Shown here: positions 9,649 through 18,502 of the stretch, piece after piece
Layout: each line of letters begins with the position of its first letter
How positions within the stretch are numbered: position 1 is the first letter of the stretch
Assembly: GCA_002483145.1 (NCBI GenBank)
Contig: DLHJ01000003.1
Location: 186,001-250,000, forward strand
Source: Cellvibrio sp. UBA7671
GTDB lineage: Bacteria; Pseudomonadota; Gammaproteobacteria; Pseudomonadales; Cellvibrionaceae
Length of the DNA: 64,000 nt
Reading direction: 5' to 3'
Program-made: the position numbers and the translations under genes
The notes under the pieces: generated by a model
Database searches by the model: none
What the model was told of the DNA's origin: nothing
What the model saw: the letters and a program-made list of their open reading frames with translations, nothing else

Positions 9649-9669
9649 TAATATTGTATGACAATATTA
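9649..9669. promoter_or_regulatory. Candidate operator upstream of araB
   Basis: A perfect 9-bp inverted repeat TAATATTGT-ATG-ACAATATTA sits 40-60 bases before the araB start. Its core ATTGTATGACAATAT matches 13 of 15 bases with a site in the GH43/dehydratase divergent promoter region (10760-10774, other strand). TTGTAT/ATACAA-type palindromes are often bound by FadR-subfamily GntR regulators, but no regulator gene is present here, so the binding protein is unknown. Confidence 0.5.
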
Positions 9670-9727
9670 TTCAGATTAGATATCCCCATGTCAATTGGTT
9701 TCATGGGGAGGCGGAGCGCTTAAACGC

Positions 9728-10699
9728 TTATTTCTGCAGCGGCTTGACGGCTTTATTTGCCGTTACGCCTTCGCTGGTCATGACAATACGCTTGATAGTG
9801 CCATCCGGGTTATAGAACAGCTCATCGATAGCCACCGAGCGGCGATATTGGCCACCATCCGGACGCCCTGCGCCGGTGTGATAAATGAAGTAGTGCTTGC
9901 CGTTAAATTCAATAATCGCCTGGTGGTTAGTCGGCGTATTGCCCGCGACTTCATTGAGAATCCCCTTGTATTCCCAAGGGCCGGTGATGCTCTTGCTCAT
10001 CGCATAACCCAGCTTCTCGGGGAAGCCCATGGCATAGGAGAGATAATAGTTGTCGCCGTATTTGTGCACCCAGATTGCCTCGGTGAATTCCGGCAGGCCT
10101 TTGATATCCACAATCGGTCCATCCAGCTCGATCATATTGGGCTTGAGCTTGGCGTAACGCGGCTTGCTGTTGCCCCAGAACAGATAGGCTTGGCCGTTAT
10201 TATCGATAAACACTGACGGGTCGATATCATCCCAGTCGTTGGGGGTATCAGTGGTCATATCGTTGGTTATCAATGCCTTACCCAGCGCATCTTTAAATGG
10301 CCCGAGCGGGCTATCTCCCACCGCCACGCCTATGGCAAAACCCGGCTTGGTGTCGTTGTGGCGCGCGGTGATATACCAGTAAAACTTGCCATTCTTTTCA
10401 ATAATCTGGCTCGCCCAGGCATCACCTTTAGCCCATTTGAAATCTTTTATATGCAGGCGCGGGCCATGGGATTCCCAATTGACCATGTCATCCGAGGAGT
10501 AAACCAGCCAATCGTGCATCTCAAAAAACTTGGTGTTGTCTTTCGCCTCGTCGTGCCCCGCATAGAGGTACACCTTGCCGTTATGCACCATGGCCGCCGG
10601 GTCGGCAGTGAAGACATCGGTAAAAATCGGGTTGGCGGCCTGCGCGGCGCCAGCAAGCACGGACAAGGCTAAAAACATCGGTTTAATCAGGGTGCGCAT
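9728..10699 (-). CDS. Exported GH43 glycosidase (arabinofuranosidase/xylosidase type)
   Basis: A 323-residue GH43 enzyme with a clear signal peptide (cleavage near AGAAQA-A). Candidate catalytic acids are Asp in FTADPAAMV, Asp in DDIDPSVF and Glu in PEFTEAIWV. The pattern FEMHDWLVYSSDDMVNW followed by KGDAWASQI is common in GH43 enzymes acting on arabinose or xylose side chains. It probably acts in the periplasm or outside the cell on hemicellulose or arabinan fragments before uptake. The start is ATG at 10699. It is divergent from the dehydratase operon with a 278-base shared upstream region, and lies upstream of araB on the same strand. Confidence 0.88.
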   Translation of the reverse strand: MRTLIKPMFLALSVLAGAAQAANPIFTDVFTADPAAMVHNGKVYLYAGHDEAKDNTKFFEMHDWLVYSSDDMVNWESHGPRLHIKDFKWAKGDAWASQIIEKNGKFYWYITARHNDTKPGFAIGVAVGDSPLGPFKDALGKALITNDMTTDTPNDWDDIDPSVFIDNNGQAYLFWGNSKPRYAKLKPNMIELDGPIVDIKGLPEFTEAIWVHKYGDNYYLSYAMGFPEKLGYAMSKSITGPWEYKGILNEVAGNTPTNHQAIIEFNGKHYFIYHTGAGRPDGGQYRRSVAIDELFYNPDGTIKRIVMTSEGVTANKAVKPLQK

Positions 10700-10759
10700 T
10701 ATTCACTCTCACTCTTATTGTTGGTGATACCCGTTTTTTGAAGGGGTTGATTTATATTG

Positions 10760-10774
10760 ATATTATAATACAAT
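10760..10774. promoter_or_regulatory. Candidate operator in the GH43/dehydratase divergent region
   Basis: ATATTATAATACAAT reads ATTGTATTATAATAT on the other strand, matching the araB site core at 13 of 15 bases and containing the perfect 10-bp palindrome TATTATAATA. It lies about 60 bases before the exported GH43 start. The remaining divergent gap (10700-10977) shows no gene. Confidence 0.4.
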
Positions 10775-10977
10775 TAAATCAAGTATTGGCAGTGAAAAGT
10801 TTTGTCCAAATCCGAAGCAGCGCCTGTATTTAAACGGTAAACCTGCGTAATTAGGATTGCGGCAGCTTAGCCCAGCTCTTATATTGTCTGACTTTAATAA
10901 TAATTGATGCCCTGACTGGGACAAGGTTAGGGCTGATCCTGCCATAGCTGTGGCTCCATAAGATGTAGCAGCCTTGT

Positions 10978-12741
10978 ATGAACCAAGATAATAAGACAAA
11001 AAAAGCCCCCACTTCAGCGCAAAAACCGCTGCGAAGTACCCAATGGTTCGGCACTCAGGACAAAAACGGCTTTATGTACCGCAGTTGGATGAAGAACCAG
11101 GGCATCCCTGAACATCACTTCCAAGGCAAGCCGATTATCGGCATCTGCAATACCTGGTCAGAACTCACCCCCTGCAACAGCCACTTCCGCGAACTCGCCG
11201 AAAGCGTCAGGCGCGGCATTTTGGAAGCGGGCGGCGTGCCGGTAGAGTTTCCAGTTTTTTCCAATGGCGAATCCAACCTGCGCCCAAGCGCCATGCTCAC
11301 GCGCAATTTGGCGGCGATGGATGTAGAAGAATCGATTCGCGGCAATCCTATCGACGGCGTGGTCTTATTGGTCGGCTGCGATAAAACCACTCCCGCATTA
11401 GTGATGGGCGCCGCCAGTTGCGACCTGCCTACTATCGTTGTGACCGGCGGCCCCATGCTCAACGGTAAACATAAAGGTAAAGATGTCGGCTCAGGCACTC
11501 TCGTGTGGCGCATGAGCGAAGATTACAAAGCGGGAAAAATTTCCCTGCAGGAATTTATGGATGCCGAAGCGGATATGTCCCGCTCCACCGGCACCTGCAA
11601 CACCATGGGCACGGCATCGACTATGGCCTGCATGGTTGAATCACTCGGTTTATCGCTGCCGCAAAATGCCGCGATTCCCGCAGTCGATGCGCGCCGCAAA
11701 ACCCTCGCCTATATATCCGGTATGCGCATTGTGGAAATGGTGCAGCAAGATTTACGCATCTCGCAATTGCTCACGCGCGAAAGTTTAATCAACGCGATTC
11801 GCACTAACGCGGCGATTGGTGGCTCAACTAACGCAGTCATCCATTTAAAAGCCATAGCCGCGCGCATGGAGTTGCCGCTCACGCTGGAAGATTGGCAAAC
11901 CTACGGCCAGCAAATTCCCACGCTGGTAAATTTGCAGCCCTCCGGCCAATTTTTAATGGAAGATTTTTATTACGCCGGCGGTTTGCCCGCGGTATTAAAA
12001 CGTCTGGGCGATGCAGGTTTACTCTACAAAGACTGTCTCACCGCAAACGGAAAAACACTTTGGGAAAATAACCAGCAAGCGCCCTGCTATAACGATGATG
12101 TAATCCGTACGATTGATAATCCGCTGTGCAGCAACGGCGGCATTTGCATTTTGCGCGGCAACCTTGCACCGCGCGGCGCGGTATTAAAACCGAGCGCAGC
12201 ATCGCCACACCTAATGAAACATCGCGGTCGCGCAATCGTGTTTGACAGTTTTGATCACTACAAAGAGCGCATTATGGATGATGCACTCGATGTTGATGCA
12301 AACAGCGTAATGGTATTAAAAAATTGCGGCCCCAAGGGGTATCCCGGCATGCCGGAAGTGGGCAATATGGGGCTGCCACCCAAATTATTGCGCGCAGGTA
12401 TTACCGATATGGTGCGCATTTCCGATGCGCGCATGAGCGGCACTGCTTTTGGCACCGTAGTTCTGCATGTCGCACCTGAAGCACAAGAGTTTGGCCCGCT
12501 TGCTGCGGTAGAAGATGGCGATTGGATCGCATTGGATACCGATGCAGGCTCACTTGAATTGGAAGTGAGCGCAGCAGAAATTAGTGCGCGTCTGGATACC
12601 TTGCGCCAACAAAAAATCCACAAAAAAACCGGTGGTTATTTACAGCTTTATATCGAACACGTGATGCAAGCCGACGAAGGCTGCGATTTTGATTTTCTCG
12701 TGGGTTGCCGTGGCGCCGATGTGCCCGGCCACTCCCATTAA
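10978..12741 (+). CDS. L-arabinonate (pentonate) dehydratase, IlvD/Edd family
   Basis: The 587-residue protein has the three cysteines expected for an Fe-S cluster in IlvD/Edd dehydratases: CNTWSELTPCNSH, VGCDKTTPA and TGTCNTMGTAST. The N-terminal MYRSWMKNQG and the GGSTNAVIHL and DARMSGTAFGTVVLH segments are typical of the branch that dehydrates sugar acids (L-arabinonate, D-xylonate, L-fuconate). The expected product from L-arabinonate is 2-dehydro-3-deoxy-L-arabinonate. The following SDR gene, 12 bases downstream, would supply the lactone/acid. Arabinonate is the likely substrate from context; other pentonates cannot be excluded. Downstream enzymes of the route are absent from the window. 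Confidence 0.88.
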   Translation: MNQDNKTKKAPTSAQKPLRSTQWFGTQDKNGFMYRSWMKNQGIPEHHFQGKPIIGICNTWSELTPCNSHFRELAESVRRGILEAGGVPVEFPVFSNGESNLRPSAMLTRNLAAMDVEESIRGNPIDGVVLLVGCDKTTPALVMGAASCDLPTIVVTGGPMLNGKHKGKDVGSGTLVWRMSEDYKAGKISLQEFMDAEADMSRSTGTCNTMGTASTMACMVESLGLSLPQNAAIPAVDARRKTLAYISGMRIVEMVQQDLRISQLLTRESLINAIRTNAAIGGSTNAVIHLKAIAARMELPLTLEDWQTYGQQIPTLVNLQPSGQFLMEDFYYAGGLPAVLKRLGDAGLLYKDCLTANGKTLWENNQQAPCYNDDVIRTIDNPLCSNGGICILRGNLAPRGAVLKPSAASPHLMKHRGRAIVFDSFDHYKERIMDDALDVDANSVMVLKNCGPKGYPGMPEVGNMGLPPKLLRAGITDMVRISDARMSGTAFGTVVLHVAPEAQEFGPLAAVEDGDWIALDTDAGSLELEVSAAEISARLDTLRQQKIHKKTGGYLQLYIEHVMQADEGCDFDFLVGCRGADVPGHSH

Positions 12742-12753
12742 GGTGATGCGGCT

Positions 12754-13524
12754 ATGACACTCACCAACCAGTATCCGAGCCTGAAATATAAAGTGGTGTT
12801 AATCACCGGCGGCGCTTCCGGTATTGGTGCCAATCTGGTTGAAGCATTTTGCCATCAAGGTGCGCAGGTGTGTTTTATCGATATTCTCGATGATGACGCG
12901 CGCAAACTTGTCGAGCAACTGAGTCATCGCCCCGATAACACACCGCCGCGCTACTATCGTTGCAATCTGTTAAATATTCCCAAACTGCAGGCGACGATCA
13001 AACAAATCTACAACGATGTTGGCCCCATCAACATATTAATCAACAATGCCGCCAATGATACGCGCCACGATTTCCGCGAAGTTACCATCGATTACTGGAA
13101 CGAGCGTTTGGCGGTGAATTTGCGCCACCATTTTTTTGCAGCGCAGGCGGTGTATGAACATATGCTTGAACTCGGCAGTGGCTCGATTATTAATTTGGGC
13201 TCAATGAGCTGGTACGCAACCCAGGGCGGCATGCCTGGTTACACCAGCTCCAAAGCGGCGATAGAAGGTTTAACACGCGGGCTCGCACGTGATATGGGCG
13301 GCAATAATATTCGCGTAAATACGCTGGTGCCGGGCTGGGTGATGACCGACCGCCAGATGGCGATGCTCACTAAAGATAAATCTGCCAAAAATATTTTAGA
13401 TAACCAATGTTTAAAAAAATCGGTGATGCCGGAAGACATTAGCGCTATGGCGTTATTTCTGGCATCGGATGATAGCCGTTTATGCACCGCCCAGCATTTT
13501 ATTGTCGATGGTGGGTGGATTTAA
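12754..13524 (+). CDS. SDR-family sugar 1-dehydrogenase (probable L-arabinose dehydrogenase)
   Basis: A 256-residue classical short-chain dehydrogenase. The nucleotide-binding TGGASGIG is at about residues 22-29, followed by NNAAND, the catalytic Ser in LGSMSWYA, and the YxxxK motif in YTSSKAA; it ends in FIVDGGW. An acidic FIDI segment after the second strand suggests NAD+ preference. It starts 12 bases after the dehydratase stop and 33 bases before the ytfQ-like gene, so it is co-transcribed with both. Oxidation of L-arabinose (or a similar aldose) to the lactone is inferred from this context; sequence alone only establishes the SDR family. Confidence 0.82.
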   Translation: MTLTNQYPSLKYKVVLITGGASGIGANLVEAFCHQGAQVCFIDILDDDARKLVEQLSHRPDNTPPRYYRCNLLNIPKLQATIKQIYNDVGPINILINNAANDTRHDFREVTIDYWNERLAVNLRHHFFAAQAVYEHMLELGSGSIINLGSMSWYATQGGMPGYTSSKAAIEGLTRGLARDMGGNNIRVNTLVPGWVMTDRQMAMLTKDKSAKNILDNQCLKKSVMPEDISAMALFLASDDSRLCTAQHFIVDGGWI

Positions 13525-13557
13525 CCTAACAATAATTTAACGATACGAGAACTTACT

Positions 13558-14502
13558 ATGAAAACGATTTTTAAAACCCTGACACTTGCCGCTGCCATTG
13601 GCATCAGCGCTACCGCAAATGCATTGACCGTTGGATTCGCGCAAGTGGGTTCCGAATCCGGTTGGCGCACCAGTTTTTCTGAATCGGTAAAAGCCGAAGC
13701 AGAAAAACGCGGCATCACATTGAAGTTTTCCGATGCACAACAAAAGCAGGAAAACCAGATTAAAGCCGTGCGCAGTTTTATTGCGCAACGTGTGGACGCC
13801 ATTTTAATTGCGCCAGTGGTAGAAACCGGTTGGCAACCGGTGTTGATGGAAGCTAAGCGCGCGCGCATCCCGGTGGTTATTCTGGATCGCAATGTATCGG
13901 TTACTGACCAATCACTTTATCTCACACGTATCGCGCCAGACTTTGAAGTGGAAGGCCAACGCGCCGCCAGCTGGCTCACTGAAAAAACCCAGGGCAAGTG
14001 CAATATTTTAGAACTGCAAGGCACTGTAGGTTCAAGCGCGGCGATTGGGCGCATGAAGGGTTTTAACGATACCATCGCTAAATTTCCGGAAACCAAAATT
14101 GTGCGCAGCCAAACTGCCGAATTTACCCGTGCAAAAGGTAAAGAGGTAATGGAGACCATGCTCAAAGCAGAAGGCGGCGGCAAAAGCATTTGTGCAATCT
14201 GGGCGCATAACGATGAAATGGCGTTAGGTGCAATCCAGGCTGTGCGCGAAGCGGGTTTACAACCGGGTAAAGATATTTTAATCGTATCGGTTGATGCGGT
14301 AGACGATGCATTGAAATCGATTGTTGCAGGCGAGATTAATGTGTCGGTGGAGTTAAGTCCACACCTCGGTGGCCCGGCGTTTGATGTAATCAATGAATTC
14401 CGTGCAGGTAAAAAAGATTTTGAAAAATGGATTCGTATGGGTGGTTCTGTGTATACCGCTGAAAATGCGGCGGCTGAATTGGTGAAACGCGGAGCTAAGT
14501 AA
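13558..14502 (+). CDS. ytfQ: Periplasmic sugar-binding protein of ABC importer (YtfQ-like)
   Basis: A 314-residue type-1 periplasmic binding protein with a signal peptide ending near ATANA. The mature part begins LTVGFAQVGSESGWRTSFSES, the ligand-pocket segment typical of YtfQ, the galactofuranose-binding protein of E. coli. It is the receptor of the four-gene importer that follows (ATPase, two permeases). In an arabinose cluster the physiological ligand is likely a furanose pentose such as L-arabinofuranose; this is inference. ATG at 13558 is preceded by a purine-rich GATACGAGAAC. Confidence 0.9.
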   Translation: MKTIFKTLTLAAAIGISATANALTVGFAQVGSESGWRTSFSESVKAEAEKRGITLKFSDAQQKQENQIKAVRSFIAQRVDAILIAPVVETGWQPVLMEAKRARIPVVILDRNVSVTDQSLYLTRIAPDFEVEGQRAASWLTEKTQGKCNILELQGTVGSSAAIGRMKGFNDTIAKFPETKIVRSQTAEFTRAKGKEVMETMLKAEGGGKSICAIWAHNDEMALGAIQAVREAGLQPGKDILIVSVDAVDDALKSIVAGEINVSVELSPHLGGPAFDVINEFRAGKKDFEKWIRMGGSVYTAENAAAELVKRGAK

Positions 14503-14515
14503 TTTAGCCGGGAGT

Positions 14516-14580
14516 CGTCATCCTCACGTAGCGGGGATCCGCACGATAACTACTGGATGCCTGCATTTGCAGGCATGACG
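14516..14580. repeat. CGTCAT-type inverted repeat, copy A
   Basis: The element starts CGTCATCC and ends with the complement GGCATGACG, with inner hairpins around GCGGGGATCC and GCCTGCATTTGCAGGC. It lies in the gap between the ytfQ-like and ytfR-like genes. Related copies follow at 14631-14695, 16252-16319 and 16352-16380. Confidence 0.8.
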
Positions 14581-14630
14581 AACACATGAGTAATTGTAGA
14601 TACCACTGCGAATTGATTTAAAAAGGGAAT

Positions 14631-14695
14631 CGTCATCCTCGCGAACGCGGGATCCACTAAACAGCAGCTGGATACCTGCGTTCGCAGGTATGACG
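14631..14695. repeat. CGTCAT-type inverted repeat, copy B
   Basis: CGTCATCCTCGCGAACGCGGGATCC on the left is answered by CTGGATACCTGCG-TTCG-CAGGTATGACG on the right, giving a two-hairpin element of 65 bases. It directly precedes the ytfR-like gene and resembles widespread proteobacterial intergenic repeats of this form. Confidence 0.85.
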
Positions 14696-14722
14696 ATGAT
14701 TGCATTAATTGAGAATAATCAA

Positions 14723-16225
14723 ATGTCAGATCAAGCAACACCAGTCTTACAACTCAAAGGAATTCATAAAATATTCCCCAGTGTCCATGCTCTGAAAGGT
14801 GTGGACTTCAGTTTGCGCGCAGGAGAAATTCACGCGCTACTAGGTGAAAATGGTGCCGGTAAATCGACACTCATCAAAGTGATGACGGGTGTTTACCAGC
14901 GCGATGGCGGCGATATTTTATTGGAAGGCAATCCCATATTCCCCAACAACACTGGCGATGCACAAGACCTCGGCATTAGCACTGTGTATCAGGAAGTGAA
15001 TTTGTTGCCCAACCTTACCGTTGCGCAAAATATTTATCTTGGCCGTGAACCGCGCCGCTTCGGCTTAATCAACTGGAAAAAAGTCAATCAAGACGCAGCG
15101 CAATTACTCAAAGGTTACGATTTGGATATCGATGTAACCCTGCCGCTCTCGCACTACTCCATCGCCGTTCAGCAATTAATTGCGATTGCGCGCGGTGTGG
15201 ATATGTCCGCAAAAGTATTGATCCTCGATGAGCCCACCGCGAGCCTCGATGCAGATGAAGTGCAATCGCTATTCCGCATCATGCGCGATTTAAAAGCACG
15301 CGGTATCGGCATTGTATTCGTAACCCACTTTCTCGATCAGGTGTATGCCGTATGCGACCGCATTACCATTTTGCGCAGCGCAGAATTGGTAGGCGAATTT
15401 GTTGCCGCAAATTTATCGCGCACTGAATTGATTGGCCATATGCTCGGCAAAGAGCTTGCTGAATTGGGTGAGCACAAACCACAAATCGATTCAGCATGCG
15501 GAGATTCATTATTAAATGTGCAAGGTATTGCGCGCAACGCCACCCTCTCCCCTGTCGATTTACAAGTCTGCAAAGGTGAAGTTGTAGGCCTCGCCGGTTT
15601 GCTCGGTTCCGGCCGCACTGAATTATGTCGCTTGATTTTTGGGGTGGATAAAAAACACAGCGGCACAGTGATGTTTAATGGCAAAACCGTAAACTTTTCT
15701 TCGCCACGCGATGCAATAGACGCAGGCATGGGCCTCTGCCCAGAAGACCGCAAACACGATGGTATCCTCGGCCAACTTTCTATCCGTGAAAATATGATCC
15801 TCGCTCGCCAGATTAAACAAGGCTGGTGGAAATTTATTTCGCGCAAAGAACAGGAGGAGATCGCCAACCAATACGTTAAAGAATTAAGTATCGCCACATC
15901 GGATATTGAAAAACCAATTGAGCAGTTAAGTGGTGGTAATCAACAAAAAGTGATTCTCGCTCGCTGGCTTGCTGCGAATCCGTCACTGTTAATTCTCGAC
16001 GAACCTACCCGCGGGATTGATATTGGCGCCCACGCCGAAATCATCCGTTTGATCCGCAAACTTTGCGACCAGGGTTTGGCCTTGGTGGTTGCATCATCGG
16101 AGTTGGAAGAATTGGTCGCATTCAGTAGCAAAGTGATTGTGCTGCGCGATCGCCATAAAGTCGCTGAGCTGGAAGGCAGTGACATTAATCCGCAGCGGAT
16201 TATGCAGGCGATTGCGGCAAGCTAG
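14723..16225 (+). CDS. ytfR: Sugar ABC importer ATP-binding protein (YtfR-like)
   Basis: A 500-residue protein of two fused ABC domains, typical of pentose/hexose importers (AraG/RbsA/YtfR). The first domain has an intact Walker A (GENGAGKSTLIK, about residue 40) and Walker B (LILDEPTASLD). The second has the usual degenerate P-loop GLLGSGRTE but an intact LSGGNQQKV signature and LILDEPTRGID. I place the start at ATG 14723 (MSDQATPVLQL); the open frame begins earlier inside the repeat at 14631-14695. It is separated from ytfQ by 220 bases holding two repeats. Confidence 0.94.
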   Translation: MSDQATPVLQLKGIHKIFPSVHALKGVDFSLRAGEIHALLGENGAGKSTLIKVMTGVYQRDGGDILLEGNPIFPNNTGDAQDLGISTVYQEVNLLPNLTVAQNIYLGREPRRFGLINWKKVNQDAAQLLKGYDLDIDVTLPLSHYSIAVQQLIAIARGVDMSAKVLILDEPTASLDADEVQSLFRIMRDLKARGIGIVFVTHFLDQVYAVCDRITILRSAELVGEFVAANLSRTELIGHMLGKELAELGEHKPQIDSACGDSLLNVQGIARNATLSPVDLQVCKGEVVGLAGLLGSGRTELCRLIFGVDKKHSGTVMFNGKTVNFSSPRDAIDAGMGLCPEDRKHDGILGQLSIRENMILARQIKQGWWKFISRKEQEEIANQYVKELSIATSDIEKPIEQLSGGNQQKVILARWLAANPSLLILDEPTRGIDIGAHAEIIRLIRKLCDQGLALVVASSELEELVAFSSKVIVLRDRHKVAELEGSDINPQRIMQAIAAS

Positions 16226-16251
16226 ATAATCGCTGAAAAGTATATATTTTT

Positions 16252-16319
16252 CGTCATACCCATGAACGGGGGTATCCATAACAATCAACACCTGGATCCC
16301 TGCGTCCGCAGGGATGACG
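16252..16319. repeat. CGTCAT-type inverted repeat, copy C
   Basis: The copy starts CGTCATACCCATGAACGGGG and ends in CCTGCGTCCGCAGGGATGACG-like sequence, with the same two-hairpin layout as copy B. It lies between the ATPase gene and the first permease gene. Confidence 0.85.
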
Positions 16320-16351
16320 ACGGATATATCAAGCAGAATATAAATGGGAAT

Positions 16352-16380
16352 TGTCATACTCGCGAACGCGGGTATCCATA
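16352..16380. repeat. CGTCAT-type repeat, half copy D
   Basis: Only the left half is present (TGTCATACTCGCGAACGCGG and GTATCCA). The right arm is missing, and the permease start follows 18 bases later. It is probably a truncated copy of the same element. Confidence 0.7.
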
Positions 16381-16397
16381 GAAACGAAGAGAACATT

Positions 16398-17417
16398 ATG
16401 AACCTAACCAAAAACCAAAACCTGCGCCGCTATTTGTGGCCCTGCGCCGGTTTACTGGTGCTGTTAATTATCAACGCCATTATTTCACCGGAATTTTTCC
16501 AAATTGAATTTAAAGATGGCCGCTTTTACGGCAGTTTGATTGATGTACTCAATCGCGCCGCGCCAGTTGCATTACTCGCTATCGGTATGGCTTTGGTTAT
16601 CGCAACTGGCGGTGTCGATTTATCCGTGGGTTCGATTATGGCAATCGCTGGAGCAGCAAGTGCTTATTACATCACCAAAGGTGTGGATAATCTTGCGATT
16701 ATTATTGGCGCAGGGTTAGTCGCTGGATTAATTGCCGGAATTATCAATGGCTTTCTAGTGGGCTACATGAGCATCCAACCGATTGTTGCCACCTTAATTT
16801 TAATGGTGGCCGGGCGCGGTATTGCGCAATTAATGAATGAAGGTCAGATAGTCACCTTTGATCACGCCGGATTTGCTTTTTTAGGTACCGGCGATTTTCT
16901 TGGGCTGCCCTTCCCTGTCGTGCTGGTGATTATCACATTTATTATTGTGCAATTATTAACGCGCAGAACTGCATTGGGTTTGTATATTGAAGCGGTGGGC
17001 GCAAATCCATCGGCAAGCCATTACATGGGCTTGAATGCCAAAGCTATTAAGATGAGCGTGTATTGTGTAGCAGGGCTTTGCGCTGCACTGGCCGGTATGA
17101 TTGCAGCGGCCGACATCAAAGGTTCCGATGCTAACAACGCCGGTTTGTGGTTAGAACTGGATGCCATTCTCGCCGTGGTTATTGGTGGTGCATCGCTAAT
17201 GGGCGGACGCTTTTCTATTTTTCTCGCGGTAATTGGTGCGCTGATTATCCAGACACTGACCGTCACTATTATCCTCAGCGGCATTCCACCGAAATTTAAT
17301 CTGCTGATTAAAGCCAGCGCTATTATTATCGTGCTGTTAATGCAATCACCGCGTTTCCAACAGCAGCTGAGCCAGTTGAACTTCTGGGCAAAGAAGAAGG
17401 AGAGCAACCGTGCTTAA
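16398..17417 (+). CDS. ytfT: Sugar ABC importer permease (YtfT-like)
   Basis: A 339-residue inner-membrane permease with about ten hydrophobic helices. It contains the BPD_transp_2 signature around AIGMALVIATGGVDLSVGSIMAIAG and the coupling segment EAVGANPSASHYMGLN. The start is ATG 16398 (MNLTKNQNL), with AAGAGAAC upstream; the frame is open further upstream through repeat copy D. It pairs with the next permease gene, overlapping it by 8 bases, to form the heterodimeric channel of the importer. Confidence 0.92.
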   Translation: MNLTKNQNLRRYLWPCAGLLVLLIINAIISPEFFQIEFKDGRFYGSLIDVLNRAAPVALLAIGMALVIATGGVDLSVGSIMAIAGAASAYYITKGVDNLAIIIGAGLVAGLIAGIINGFLVGYMSIQPIVATLILMVAGRGIAQLMNEGQIVTFDHAGFAFLGTGDFLGLPFPVVLVIITFIIVQLLTRRTALGLYIEAVGANPSASHYMGLNAKAIKMSVYCVAGLCAALAGMIAAADIKGSDANNAGLWLELDAILAVVIGGASLMGGRFSIFLAVIGALIIQTLTVTIILSGIPPKFNLLIKASAIIIVLLMQSPRFQQQLSQLNFWAKKKESNRA

Positions 17418-18372
17418 ACTAAATCCCAAATTTATTCCGCTCGCCGTCACCTGCGCACTGTTTTTTGTATTGTTTGGTGTAGGTGCAATCCAATTTGATG
17501 GTTTTGGCAGCTCGCGCGTATTTTTTAATTTACTCAGCGACAACGCATTTTTAATTATTGCCGCTGTCGGCATGACCTTTGTAATTCTCTCAGGTGGTAT
17601 CGATTTATCAGTAGGCGCTGTGATTGCATTAACTGGCGTAGTGTGCAGTGTATTAATCAGCAAATACCAATGGCATCCACTGGTGGTATTTCCCGTGGTA
17701 TTAATTGGCGGCACTGCATTCGGTGCAATCATGGGTGCAATTATTCACTACTACAAAATGCAGCCGTTTATTGTGACGCTCGCGGGAATGTTTTTCGCAC
17801 GCGGTTTGGCGAGTGTAATCAGCGAAGAATCCATTCCTATCGAACACGAATTTTACAATCAGGTTGCTGAATTTGGTTTTATGTTGCCCGGCGATGCCTG
17901 GATTGGAACCTCAACGATCATTTGTTTGCTGGTGTTATTCGCGGCAATTATTGTCGCCCACTACACCCGCTTCGGCGGCCGTGTTTACGCCATAGGTGGC
18001 GATGCAAATTCTGCCGCATTAATGGGCATCCCACTCGCACAAACCACCATCCGCATTTACGCCATCAGCGCCTTCCTTGCCACGCTCGCAGGCATCGTCT
18101 ACTCCTTCTACACCTTCTCCGGCTACTCACTCGCCGCCGTCGGCGTAGAGCTTGATGCAATTGCCGCAGTGGTTATCGGCGGCACCTTATTAACCGGTGG
18201 TTACGGCTACATGTTCGGCACCCTGATGGGTGTACTGATTATGGGTGTAGTGCAAACCTATATTTCATTTGATGGAACGCTAAGTAGCTGGTGGACGAAG
18301 ATTGTGATTGGATTGTTGCTCTTCTGCTTTATTGCGTTGCAGCAGTTGTTGGTGCGGGGAAAACCGCGATAG
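17410..18372 (+). CDS. yjfF: Sugar ABC importer permease (YjfF-like)
   Basis: The 320-residue second permease has the family segment AVGMTFVILSGGIDLSVGAVIALTG and AIGGDANSAALMGIP. The start is a GTG at 17410 inside the end of the previous permease gene, with AAGGAG 7 bases upstream; this site decides the start. It is the last gene of the dehydratase-SDR-ABC importer run and is followed by a strong terminator. Confidence 0.92.
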   Translation: MLKLNPKFIPLAVTCALFFVLFGVGAIQFDGFGSSRVFFNLLSDNAFLIIAAVGMTFVILSGGIDLSVGAVIALTGVVCSVLISKYQWHPLVVFPVVLIGGTAFGAIMGAIIHYYKMQPFIVTLAGMFFARGLASVISEESIPIEHEFYNQVAEFGFMLPGDAWIGTSTIICLLVLFAAIIVAHYTRFGGRVYAIGGDANSAALMGIPLAQTTIRIYAISAFLATLAGIVYSFYTFSGYSLAAVGVELDAIAAVVIGGTLLTGGYGYMFGTLMGVLIMGVVQTYISFDGTLSSWWTKIVIGLLLFCFIALQQLLVRGKPR

Positions 18373-18396
18373 GTTTAGATTACTTCTAGTGAAATG

Positions 18397-18430
18397 AAAA
18401 AGCCCAAGGTGAAAGCCTTGGGCTTTTTTA
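18397..18430 (+). terminator. Terminator of the arabinonate/ABC importer operon
   Basis: The stem AAAAAGCCCAAGG/CCTTGGGCTTTTTT (18397-18409 and 18417-18430) has a 7-base loop and a T-run on the plus strand. It is symmetrical enough to also serve the convergent gene at 18503-19090. Confidence 0.9.
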
Positions 18431-18502
18431 CTTTACATAAACATGATCATGCTGGGGCTCATCCATCGCCTGCGCAACCAGCACCAATCTACGAATCTCT
18501 TA

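Noticed and set aside
15337-15897. 186-codon minus-strand open frame
   Set aside because: Antisense to the ytfR-like ATPase gene, low-complexity composition, no recognisable domain.
14516-16380. CRISPR array
   Set aside because: The repeats are inverted two-arm elements of 65-68 bases in two separate gaps, not short direct repeats with regular spacers; no cas genes.
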